DNA of 6,308 nt from NCBI GenBank assembly GCA_964627035.1, contig CAZVKN010000064.1, forward strand, positions 1 to 6,308, written 5' to 3'. A model generated the notes under the pieces. It had not been told where the DNA came from. It saw nothing but the letters and a program-made list of their open reading frames with translations, and did not search any database. This DNA comes from CAZVKN01 sp964627035 (GTDB lineage Bacteria > Electryoneota > AABM5-125-24 > Hatepunaeales > Hatepunaeaceae). Of this stretch, positions 1-5,453 are shown piece after piece (within the stretch, counting starts at the first letter, position 1; every line of letters begins with the position of its first letter). The position numbers were made by a program, and so were the translations under genes.

Positions 1-14
1 ATATAAGTCCATAA

Positions 15-33
15 CACTAAATATAATTTAGTG
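15..33. repeat. Perfect 8-bp inverted repeat, 3-nt centre
   Basis: CACTAAAT (15-22), ATA, ATTTAGTG (26-33) form a perfect dyad of 19 bases about 80 bases before the methyltransferase start. It includes the TAG (29-31) that closes the only frame open across the left edge. It could be an operator for the methyltransferase or a hairpin at the end of an upstream gene. There is no U-tract after it, so a classical terminator is unlikely. The dyad is seen directly; its role is inferred. Confidence 0.4.
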
Positions 34-115
34 CAAGAACTTAAGCAATCACCATGATTTATTTGAAGAAGCAAGTGAAAACGACTTTCTAGTGGTAATA
101 GAAAAGGCTAATTAA
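32..115 (+). pseudogene. Possible remnant C-terminus of an upstream gene
   Basis: The frame after the TAG at 29-31 stays open to a TAA at 113-115 and encodes a protein-like acidic tail ending FEEASENDFLVVIEKAN. It has no ATG in frame; the only usable start codon is a GTG at 92, very near the end. The TAA directly abuts the ATG of the methyltransferase (TAA|ATG), a layout typical of translationally coupled genes. One reading is that an upstream cistron once ended here and was cut short by the TAG at 29-31. Chance is the alternative for so short a frame. I recognise no family. Confidence 0.25.
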
Positions 116-973
116 ATGATTAAAAGTCCATTAAGATATCCAGGTGGGAAAAGCCGTGCAGTTAAAATAATTGCACCTTTGCTTCCTGAATATGATGAAT
201 TAAGAGAGCCTTTTCTCGGTGGTGGTTCACTGTTTGTTCACTTCAAACAACTGTATCCAAATAGAAAATACTGGATAAATGATATTTACACAAATCTTTA
301 TCATTTTTGGTCGCAAGCACAACAATATCCAAATAAACTAATAAAACAGATTCAGCAATGGAAAGATGGATATGAAAATGGAAAAGAATTGCATCGTTTT
401 TTGATTGACAATATTGAAGGCTTTGAATTATTAGAAAAGGCAGCGGCATTTTTCGTTCTTAATCGCATAACATTTTCAGGAACAAGCGAAAGCGGAGGCT
501 TTTCAAAAGCTGCGTTTGCAGGACGATTCACACAATCGAGCATTGAAAGAGTAAAAGCAATATCAACAATTTTAGATAACACATTGATAACCAATTTAGA
601 TTATCAGGAAATTGTCGAAGCAAAAGGTGAAAACGTAATAATTTTTCTTGACCCGCCATATTATTCAGCGACAAAATCTGCCTTATACGGAAAGAAAGGA
701 AAGCTACACAAAACGTTTAACCACGAAAGATTTGCAAAAGTAATGAATAAAGTAAATCATAAGTGGTTAATAACTTACGATGATAGCAAATATATTAGAG
801 ATCTATTTTCATTTGCACATATCAGCGAATGGAACTTAATTTATGGTATGAGAAATGTAGGAAAATATGGCAATCAAAACGGAAAAGAACTATTCGTAAG
901 CAATTATCCAATAATTATTGAAAAAATGGATATTCAAAGAACATTGTTCAATGAGCAGGCATTTGCATCCTAA
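116..973 (+). CDS. D12-class DNA adenine-N6 methyltransferase (Dam-like)
   Basis: This enzyme transfers a methyl group from S-adenosylmethionine to N6 of adenine in a specific DNA site. The motif order is that of the alpha-group (D12) enzymes: SPLRYPGGK at residues 4-12 (motif X), EPFLGGGSL at 31-39 (SAM-binding motif I), an acidic NDIY at 55-58, the catalytic DPPYY at 179-183 (motif IV), and a C-terminal KELFVSNY near 257-264. At 285 residues it is a normal full length, with no break. The ATG at 116 gives the complete motif X, with an AAGG Shine-Dalgarno 8 bases upstream. The target site cannot be read from the sequence; GATC is only the best-known case. No cognate nuclease is visible beside it, so it is either an orphan or half of a system lying off the left edge. 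Composition is AT-rich (17-22 G+C per 60 bases in lines counted) compared with about half in acs, which suggests horizontal acquisition. Confidence 0.93.
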   Translation: MIKSPLRYPGGKSRAVKIIAPLLPEYDELREPFLGGGSLFVHFKQLYPNRKYWINDIYTNLYHFWSQAQQYPNKLIKQIQQWKDGYENGKELHRFLIDNIEGFELLEKAAAFFVLNRITFSGTSESGGFSKAAFAGRFTQSSIERVKAISTILDNTLITNLDYQEIVEAKGENVIIFLDPPYYSATKSALYGKKGKLHKTFNHERFAKVMNKVNHKWLITYDDSKYIRDLFSFAHISEWNLIYGMRNVGKYGNQNGKELFVSNYPIIIEKMDIQRTLFNEQAFAS

Positions 974-1001
974 TGACAAATCAAAAAAGAGACCCCACAA
1001 A

Positions 1002-1199
1002 ATGAAAGTAAAAATCTTTGCAAGCGAGTATAAGAATAAAAAACTCGGGGTCGTTTCCGAAATGGAAAGTGAAATCAATGACTGGCTGGCACAGCATCCA
1101 AACATCAAGATCGTTGACATCCGGCAGTCATCGAACGGTGGCAGCTTGAAGGTGATTGACACCAAGCTGTTCGTCACAATCTGGTACGAGGAAGAGTAA
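1002..1199 (+). CDS. Small protein of unknown function (65 aa), weakly Cse60-like
   Basis: The product begins MKVKIFASEY and ends FVTIWYEEE. Its layout is a first beta strand, a helix with EINDWLAQHPN, a strand KIVDIRQSS, a GG turn and a last strand. This layout, with IVDI-Q and a final I-YE, resembles small ferredoxin-fold proteins such as sporulation protein Cse60/DUF2758, but that is pattern memory and not a proven match. The frame is open upstream to ATGs at 918 and 951 inside the methyltransferase. I chose 1002 because the fold-like sequence begins there and it avoids overlap. No good Shine-Dalgarno precedes any of the three. It lies 28 bases after the methyltransferase stop. Composition shifts inside it: the first codons are A-rich like the methyltransferase, while the later part is close to the host average. 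It could be a host gene at the edge of a foreign insert. Confidence 0.6.
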   Translation: MKVKIFASEYKNKKLGVVSEMESEINDWLAQHPNIKIVDIRQSSNGGSLKVIDTKLFVTIWYEEE

Positions 1200-1243
1200 G
1201 AGTTACGATTACAGGGAGGACGAGCATTCCTGTCTATTCTTTA

Positions 1244-1323
1244 GTCATTGCGAATCCCGATTTATCGGGATGTGGCAATCCCTATGAATAACCGAGAGAT
1301 TGCTTCGCTTCGCTCGCAATGAC
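1244..1323. repeat. Nested palindromic interspersed repeat, copy A
   Basis: Outer arms GTCATTGCG (1244-1252) and CGCAATGAC (1315-1323) are perfect reverse complements of 9 bp. Inner arms GCAATC (1275-1280) and GATTGC (1298-1303) pair over 6 bp. Between the left outer and inner arms sits a separate hairpin, ATCCCGA-TTTA-TCGGGAT (1254-1271). The same outer arms occur at 2910-2992, so this is one of a dispersed family. Such elements are common in the spacers of many environmental bacterial genomes and do not encode protein. Lying between convergent genes, the structure could also stop transcription from both sides; that is inference. Confidence 0.8.
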
Positions 1324-1382
1324 GATGTAAGAGGACAAAAGCGTTGGGTGCTTGTTGCCAATGTTTCTTTATACCTGGTCGG

Positions 1383-1439
1383 GTTCAGAGTTCACGCTTC
1401 AGCGTGCTCTTCTAACAACCTAAAGGTTGAACTCTAAAC
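1383..1439. repeat. Long imperfect palindrome enclosing two hairpins
   Basis: GTTCAGAGTTCA (1383-1394) and TGAACTCTAAAC (1428-1439) pair at 11 of 12 positions. Inside are two small hairpins, CACGCT-TC-AGCGTG (1393-1406) and CAACCT-AA-AGGTTG (1416-1429), which share a few bases with the outer arms, so the folds compete. The left arm recurs at 5245-5256 beside a different hairpin. It lies about 50 bases beyond the stop of the minus-strand gene ending at 1491 and might act as a transcription end or RNA-stabilising structure, though no U-tract is present. Confidence 0.65.
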
Positions 1440-1440
1440 T

Positions 1441-1460
1441 AATCCGTTCAATCTTTTGTG
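1441..1460. repeat. AATCCGTTYAATCTKTTGTG repeat, copy A
   Basis: This 20-mer matches 5460-5479 at 18 of 20 positions. Both copies lie downstream of a GTTCAGAGTTCA element in the same orientation (59 versus about 215 bases from its start). It forms no hairpin and no frame. Its role is unknown; it looks like part of a composite dispersed repeat. The rest of the 1200-1490 spacer holds a weak ACAGG/CCTGT dyad (1211-1233) and nothing else that I can support. Confidence 0.55.
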
Positions 1461-1490
1461 AATAAATGTCGTAAACATAGACTCGACAAT

Positions 1491-1781
1491 TTACCCCTCC
1501 TGCGAAACTATCGAGCAGATAAACGATGACAGCGACCTCTCAAGCTGCTCGTTGATATACTCCTGATTGCTGTAGCTGTACTCGGCTATCATATCTTCAG
1601 TGATGTCAATTCCATTGTTGCGTGCTATCTCTTCAGTCACAATCTGAAGCTCCAACGCCTTGGCTATCACCCCCACCACCAGATTTGGATTGGCGTTTGC
1701 GATTGTTTCCGCTAAGTGGTCACGACTTGTTTTCTCAAAAAGTGCTCTGTCCTGTTCAATTCTGCTTATATTATCAGCCAT
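1491..1781 (-). CDS. Small acidic protein overlapping the ThiI-like gene (96 aa, unknown)
   Basis: I do not recognise a family. The protein is 96 residues, starts MADNISRIEQDRALFEK and looks mostly helical. It is strongly acidic (about 17 Asp/Glu against 7 Lys/Arg), with one cysteine (Cys89) near the C-terminus and no signal peptide or membrane segment. It is likely real for two reasons. Its ATG lies inside the last codons of the ThiI-like gene, overlapping by 16 bases in another frame. It is also preceded by a near-perfect AGGAGG 7 bases upstream, far better than the site of its neighbour. The arrangement implies one mRNA and coupled translation, and so perhaps a shared role: a partner, regulator or sulfur-relay helper of the thiolation enzyme. 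That role is inference only. Confidence 0.7.
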   Translation of the reverse strand: MADNISRIEQDRALFEKTSRDHLAETIANANPNLVVGVIAKALELQIVTEEIARNNGIDITEDMIAEYSYSNQEYINEQLERSLSSFICSIVSQEG

Positions 1782-2818
1782 CTATTCGCCTCCTCTCTGC
1801 TGAACGGTTTAACTGAAACTGTCCGTTCGGTTTCCTGATCCTGTATTTTAATGTCAATTGTGTCATGCTGATTGTGGTGACTGGAGTAACATGCGGTCAA
1901 CCGTGCTGATATCTGCAAATTTTCTTCCGAGATCGGCTTGTCAACCACAGTCACAGGACCCGTTATGTCAATCGGCTCAAGCCTGATCATATCCTTGGCA
2001 AACTGCTCAAGAAACAGATTCTCACCTTCATCACGCCCGACAATCACTTTCAGATCCGGTTTCACCCGCAAATGTCGTCCGGTTTTCAGAAGCAGGTAGT
2101 CGTCCCATTCAAGCTCATCCTTGACCGAATGCTGCCACAGATCCCGAACCCGATGACCATAAGCAGGATCGGTCAGGAAGCAGCATCCTCCTGCAGGCTG
2201 CGGATAGCCGTCAATGCCAAGTTCAGCAGCAAGCTCCATCTGCGGTGTCCGGTTACGTCCGTGAAATCCGAACAGCTTATCACGATCCACCCAACCCTCA
2301 CGCTCCGGCAGAGTCTCCGGCAGCAGTTGTGCCGACAGAGGTCGAAGCAGTCTGTCGCCAATCCCACTCTTTTCTGCTACTATGCCAAGTTGTTTCATAT
2401 GCTGGGATTTCGGTCGCTGCCCCAGAACCTCTCCGGTAAACACAAAATCCGCTTCATATTGTTCCATCATCCAGTGAGCCAGATTGAACATATATATCCG
2501 GCAATCTACGCACGGATTGACATTCTTGCCGTATCCATATTTCGGGTGGTGGATAACATCGAGATAGCCTTGTGAGATGTCAACCACTTCCAACGGTATA
2601 TCAGTGCCTGCTACAGCAGACTTAGCATCAGTTGGACCTCCCGCTACAGGTTTATCTTTATCCTTGCGACGGTCAGCACGGCGGGTGTCTGCAAAGCAGA
2701 AACCGGTGTGGAAGTTAACCGCATGGACATGAATCCCCTGATCGTGAATGATTCTGACAGCAAGTGTGCTGTCCAAGCCTCCCGAAAGGAGACCGATTGC
2801 TTTTATCTTTCTACTCAT
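1766..2818 (-). CDS. ThiI/MnmA-like tRNA uridine thiolation enzyme with NFACT-R-like tail
   Basis: This is an ATP-pyrophosphatase (PP-loop) sulfurtransferase. It probably adenylates a tRNA uridine and swaps oxygen for sulfur, as ThiI (4-thiouridine) and MnmA (2-thiouridine) do. Visible features are the PP-loop SGGLDST at residues 12-18, NPCVDCR at 101-107 (Cys103 and Cys106), TGEVLGQRP at 128-136, GGCCFLTDP at 210-218 (Cys212 and Cys213), and LLKTGRHLRV...VGRDEGEN at 243-267. The last resembles the NFACT-R RNA-binding module known to be fused to ThiI-like proteins. There is no THUMP or rhodanese domain, so this is the short single-chain type, and the exact target base is uncertain. A lysine/arginine-rich stretch at 46-58 looks like a lineage insertion. 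The ATG at 2818 starts just before the PP-loop strand, as expected; no good Shine-Dalgarno precedes it. Genome pipelines often mislabel this family as tRNA methyltransferase. Confidence 0.85.
   Translation of the reverse strand: MSRKIKAIGLLSGGLDSTLAVRIIHDQGIHVHAVNFHTGFCFADTRRADRRKDKDKPVAGGPTDAKSAVAGTDIPLEVVDISQGYLDVIHHPKYGYGKNVNPCVDCRIYMFNLAHWMMEQYEADFVFTGEVLGQRPKSQHMKQLGIVAEKSGIGDRLLRPLSAQLLPETLPEREGWVDRDKLFGFHGRNRTPQMELAAELGIDGYPQPAGGCCFLTDPAYGHRVRDLWQHSVKDELEWDDYLLLKTGRHLRVKPDLKVIVGRDEGENLFLEQFAKDMIRLEPIDITGPVTVVDKPISEENLQISARLTACYSSHHNQHDTIDIKIQDQETERTVSVKPFSREEANRWLII
1789..1797 (-). promoter_or_regulatory. Strong Shine-Dalgarno inside the upstream coding sequence
   Basis: Read on the minus strand, the sequence is GAGAGGAGG, ending 7 bases before the ATG at 1781. 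It lies in the codons for Arg-Glu-Glu-Ala near the C-terminus of the ThiI-like protein. This site decides the start of the 96-residue protein and supports it as a genuine gene. Confidence 0.75.
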
Positions 2819-2835
2819 CTCTATTTATGTTTGAC

Positions 2836-2857
2836 TGCCAGCTCTGAACGTCTGGCA
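2836..2857. repeat. 6-bp hairpin in the leader of the ThiI-like gene
   Basis: TGCCAG (2836-2841) and CTGGCA (2852-2857) pair around a 10-base loop, 18 bases before the ATG of the ThiI-like gene on the minus strand. In the mRNA it would lie in the 5' leader. The loop, read on the minus strand, contains most of GTTCAGAG, an 8-mer also found in the elements at 1383 and 5245. It may be a small regulatory or attenuator-like hairpin, or just a repeat relic. Confidence 0.35.
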
Positions 2858-2872
2858 GATTGTTGATAATTT

Positions 2873-2900
2873 CTGGATTGCGGGTCAAGCCCGGAATGAC
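2873..2900. repeat. CTGGATT-type interspersed hairpin repeat
   Basis: CTGGATT (2873-2879) is followed by an imperfect hairpin, CGGGT-CAA-GCCCG, and AATGAC. This combination is a widely seen class of short intergenic repeat in bacterial genomes. A related form, CTGGATT followed by a CCCCG/CGGGG hairpin, is at 5214-5236. It sits immediately beside the 2910-2992 palindrome, so two repeat types are stacked in one 190-bp spacer. Confidence 0.55.
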
Positions 2901-2909
2901 AAATGATCT

Positions 2910-2992
2910 GTCATTGCGAGGAACAAAGTGACGAAGCAATCTCTACAATTATTAATGAGATTGCTTCACCCAATGAATGGGTTCGCAATGAC
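2910..2992. repeat. Nested palindromic interspersed repeat, copy B
   Basis: Outer arms GTCATTGCG (2910-2918) and CGCAATGAC (2984-2992) pair over 9 bp. Inner arms GAAGCAATCTC (2933-2943) and GAGATTGCTTC (2957-2967) pair over 11 bp around a 13-base AT-rich loop. The right flank carries its own hairpin, ACCCA-ATGAA-TGGGT (2968-2982). The element ends 17 bases short of the acs stop codon. Arms are shared with copy A at 1244-1323, but the interior differs. In the acs transcript it would form a strong hairpin just after the stop, which could protect the 3' end or reduce read-through into the ThiI-like gene. Confidence 0.85.
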
Positions 2993-3009
2993 CCATCTCG
3001 GGCAATGCT

Positions 3010-4953
3010 CTACTCTTCTTCGTACTGCTGTTTCAACCTCTCGACCACTGATGGATCGGCGAGCGTAGTCACATCACCGAGCACTTTACCGGATGCAATG
3101 TCACGCAACAACCTGCGCATAATCTTACCACTGCGGGTTTTCGGCAGATCACCTGTGAACATAATCTGCTGAGGACGTGCAAGTGCGCCGATCTTCTTCA
3201 CCACATGCCCCTTCAACTCATCAATCAAGTCCTTGTGTGGAAGCACATCTCTACCGATTGTTACAAATGCGGCGACAGCTTCTCCCTTTAATTCATCAGG
3301 AATCCCAACCACAGCAGATTCAACCACTGAAGGGTGATCAACTAGTGCGCTCTCGATTTCCATAGTAGATAGCCTGTGCCCGGCTACGTTCATCACATCA
3401 TCCACGCGCCCAAGAACCCAAATGTAACCATCTTTATCTATCTTCGCACCATCACCGGGGAAGTAAATATCCCTCCATTTCGACCAGTAAGTCTCAACGT
3501 AGCGGTCGTGATCACCATAGATTGATCGCAGCATTCCGGGCCAAGGCTTCATTATTGCCAGGTAGCCTCCTCCCTCTTTGATTTCATTGCCCTGTTCATC
3601 GAGGATAGCTGCCTTAATTCCTGGAAATGCTTTGGTCGCTGATCCCGGTTTGGTCGTAGTAATACCCGGCAGCGGCGTGATCATAATATGTCCCGTTTCC
3701 GTCTGCCACCAGGTATCAACAATCGGACAACGACCAGAACCGATATGCTTGTGATACCACATCCACGCTTCAGGATTGATCGGTTCACCAACCGTCCCGA
3801 GAAGCCTCAGAGTTGACAGGTCGTGCTTTGCAGGTTCGTGATCTCCCCACAGCATAAATGCGCGGATCGCAGTCGGTGCTGTGTAAAACACAGTCACACC
3901 ATATTCTGCGACAATGCGCCAAAATCTATCTTTCTCGGGCCAATCAGGAGCACCTTCATACATGATCTGCGTTGCCCCGTTTGCCAAAGGTCCGTATGTG
4001 ATGTATGAATGTCCTGTCACCCAGCCGATATCAGCAGTGCACCAGTAGCAATCGCTCGATTTCAGGTCGAACACCAGTTTGCTCGTGGCATACACTCCGA
4101 CCATGTAGCCACCTGTCGTGTGTAAAATTCCTTTTGGTTTACCTGTCGTGCCTGATGTATAGAGGATGAATAGTGGATCTTCGCTGTCCATCTCTTCAGC
4201 CGGGCAGTCGAAGGATGCATCGTCCATGATCCTATGCCACCAGTGGTCACGCCCCTCTTTGAAACGTATGGTAAAGTCACCATGTTTGACCACAACAACA
4301 TTTTCGATTGTTGGACAGTTTTTTACCGCTGCATCCGCCTCCTGCTTCAACGGCAGGATTTGACCACGGCGATAACCACCGTCCGCAGTGATCAACAGTT
4401 TTGCACCTGCATCATTGATCCGCTCTGCCAACGCTTCCGGTGAGAAACCACCGAAAACAATCGAATGCACCGCACCGACTCGAGCACAAGCGAGCATCGC
4501 AATTGTCAGCTCAGGAATCATCGGCATATACAGTGCAACCCTGTCACCCTTCTTAACTCCGAGTGACTTCAGTCCGTTTGCGAATTTGCACACCTCACGA
4601 TACAGCTCCCAATATGTCAATGTCCGCCTGTCACCCGGTTCACCTTCCCATATAATCGCAGCCTTGTTGCGTCGGTCACTGTTTATATGAACATCGAGGC
4701 ATGACTCGGTGATATTCAGCTTACCGCCGACAAACCATTTGGCATCCGGTGGATTCCAGTCGAGTACTTTATCCCATTTCTTCTTCCATGTCAATTGCTC
4801 CGCAAAGCTTGCCCAGAATGCTTCGGGATCAGCTTCCGCCTGTTTGTAAATGTCTGAATCAGAAATGTTCGCCTGTTCGGAGAACGCTTTGGATGGATCA
4901 AACAGACGATCTTCGATTAGTAGAGTGTCAATTGTTGACTTGGAGTCGGACAT
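3010..4953 (-). CDS. acs: Acetyl-CoA synthetase (AMP-forming)
   Basis: The enzyme joins acetate, ATP and CoA to give acetyl-CoA, AMP and diphosphate, feeding acetate into central metabolism in the cytoplasm. At 647 residues it matches the usual length of about 650. The ATP-binding loop YTSGTTGKPKG is at 265-275, DIGWVTGHSY at 308-317, and DTWWQTETG at 413-421. Trp416 of that last motif corresponds to the tryptophan that limits the acyl pocket to acetate. The hinge GRVDD is at 515-519, with GHRLSTMEIE following. PKTRSGKIMRR at 604-614 contains Lys610, the equivalent of the catalytic lysine silenced by acetylation in the family. No key residue is missing. The ATG at 4953 has GAGGAA only 3 bases away, which is short but usable. 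The next gene on the strand lies about 190 bp downstream, past repeats, so co-transcription is uncertain. Confidence 0.97.
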   Translation of the reverse strand: MSDSKSTIDTLLIEDRLFDPSKAFSEQANISDSDIYKQAEADPEAFWASFAEQLTWKKKWDKVLDWNPPDAKWFVGGKLNITESCLDVHINSDRRNKAAIIWEGEPGDRRTLTYWELYREVCKFANGLKSLGVKKGDRVALYMPMIPELTIAMLACARVGAVHSIVFGGFSPEALAERINDAGAKLLITADGGYRRGQILPLKQEADAAVKNCPTIENVVVVKHGDFTIRFKEGRDHWWHRIMDDASFDCPAEEMDSEDPLFILYTSGTTGKPKGILHTTGGYMVGVYATSKLVFDLKSSDCYWCTADIGWVTGHSYITYGPLANGATQIMYEGAPDWPEKDRFWRIVAEYGVTVFYTAPTAIRAFMLWGDHEPAKHDLSTLRLLGTVGEPINPEAWMWYHKHIGSGRCPIVDTWWQTETGHIMITPLPGITTTKPGSATKAFPGIKAAILDEQGNEIKEGGGYLAIMKPWPGMLRSIYGDHDRYVETYWSKWRDIYFPGDGAKIDKDGYIWVLGRVDDVMNVAGHRLSTMEIESALVDHPSVVESAVVGIPDELKGEAVAAFVTIGRDVLPHKDLIDELKGHVVKKIGALARPQQIMFTGDLPKTRSGKIMRRLLRDIASGKVLGDVTTLADPSVVERLKQQYEEE

Positions 4954-4956
4954 GGG

Positions 4957-4962
4957 TTCCTC
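4957..4962 (-). promoter_or_regulatory. Shine-Dalgarno of acs, unusually close
   Basis: On the minus strand GAGGAA ends 3 bases before the ATG at 4953. The spacing is shorter than the usual 5-9. The ATG is still favoured because the protein then has the standard N-terminus, and no other in-frame ATG with a better site is evident. Confidence 0.5.
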
Positions 4963-4965
4963 GGA

Positions 4966-4986
4966 TTACGTGTAACAATTACGTAA
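4966..4986. promoter_or_regulatory. Tandem TTAC..GTAA dyads in the acs leader
   Basis: TTAC-GT-GTAA (4966-4975) and TTAC-GTAA (4979-4986) are two small inverted repeats with starts 13 bases apart, 13 to 33 bases upstream of the acs start. Being so close to the ribosome binding site, they could be binding sites for a repressor or part of a leader structure. The dyads are seen directly; regulation is inferred, and no regulator gene is in the window. Confidence 0.3.
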
Positions 4987-5138
4987 CAGGTGAGCACCGA
5001 CATTCCGGTCACTGCCGGGCTGGACAGAATATAATACTAAAATATCATCTCAACGTTTGATAGCACAACAGTTGAATGCGCATCTCGACGCAAAATCCAC
5101 ATATCTAAGAATAGCGGAAAAATCGTAGAATAATTTAG

Positions 5139-5155
5139 AATATATATGATATATT
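5139..5155. repeat. AT-only inverted repeat in the acs upstream region
   Basis: AATATAT (5139-5145), ATG and ATATATT (5149-5155) form a perfect 7-bp dyad in a strongly AT-rich stretch (about 5100-5205). This stretch could hold the acs promoter, or be a binding site or bent DNA, but I could not pick convincing -35/-10 boxes. TATTAT on the minus strand at 5031-5036 is a weak -10 candidate without a matching -35. Confidence 0.3.
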
Positions 5156-5213
5156 AGTACAATATTGCTTTTTAACATAACATTTCGTATATTGTCAGCA
5201 TATAGCCATGTAG

Positions 5214-5274
5214 CCTGGATTCCCCGATCCGGGGAACTGTAAAAGTTCAGAGTTCATCCCGACCAATCGGGATG
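5214..5274. repeat. Two adjacent palindromic repeat modules
   Basis: Module one is CTGGATT overlapping a perfect hairpin TTCCCCG-ATC-CGGGGAA (5220-5236), related to the repeat at 2873. Module two starts with GTTCAGAGTTCA (5245-5256), identical to the arm at 1383, and runs into CATCCCGA-CCAA-TCGGGATG (5255-5274). That stem is the same as the hairpin within copy A at 1254-1271 but has another loop. The two spacers therefore share parts in different combinations. Confidence 0.65.
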
Positions 5275-5358
5275 TCCTCAGACTCCCTGGAGGCTCGACT
5301 TTCAGTCCGCTCTTTCTCCGCTGTAAGGTCGCCGCACCTGACAGCATAATATCTACGG

Positions 5359-5404
5359 CAACCACCTGCCTTTTCATCTTGATGACTTGGAGCCTTGGTG
5401 GTTG
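5359..5404. repeat. Hairpin with triple CTTG octamer
   Basis: CAACCACC (5359-5366) and GGTGGTTG (5397-5404) pair over 8 bp. Within the span, CTTGATGA, CTTGGAGC and CTTGGTGG (5378-5401) are three degenerate copies of an 8-base unit. The reverse complement reads as the CCACCAAGG-type sequence often met in spacers of environmental genomes. Bases 5275-5358 hold nothing I can support. Confidence 0.5.
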
Positions 5405-5441
5405 TTCCGGTTTCCCTCCTGCGATAGTAGGAGTGTATAAA

Positions 5442-5448
5442 GGGGGGG
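5442..5448. repeat. G7 homopolymer
   Basis: A run of seven G lies in non-coding DNA just after a small hairpin, CTCCT...AGGAG (about 5416-5433). It is a likely site of length variation or sequencing error. It does not affect any gene called here. Confidence 0.6.
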
Positions 5449-5453
5449 TGCAT

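Noticed and set aside
918..1001. Longer N-terminus for the 65-residue protein (starts at 918 or 951)
   Set aside because: It would overlap the methyltransferase by up to 56 bases without a ribosome site, and the added residues look like out-of-frame translation. The structured part begins at 1002.
890..1177. Minus-strand open frame of 95 codons opposite the methyltransferase end and small gene
   Set aside because: It is antisense to the end of a certain gene and to the more protein-like plus-strand frame, and its composition is low-complexity hydrophobic without a start signal.
1211..1240. Rho-independent terminator after the 65-residue gene
   Set aside because: The dyad ACAGG/CCTGT has a 13-base loop and only a broken run of T after it, too weak to call.
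1244..1323. CRISPR array or tRNA-like structure
   Set aside because: There are only paired inverted arms, no regularly spaced direct repeats, and no cloverleaf or CCA end.
2072..2575. Plus-strand open frame of 167 codons opposite the ThiI-like gene
   Set aside because: It is antisense to a well-supported coding region with clear motifs, and no protein family features are seen in it.
2903..3172. Plus-strand open frame of 89 codons across the repeat and the acs 3' end
   Set aside because: Half of it lies in the nested palindrome and half is antisense to acs, with no start signal.
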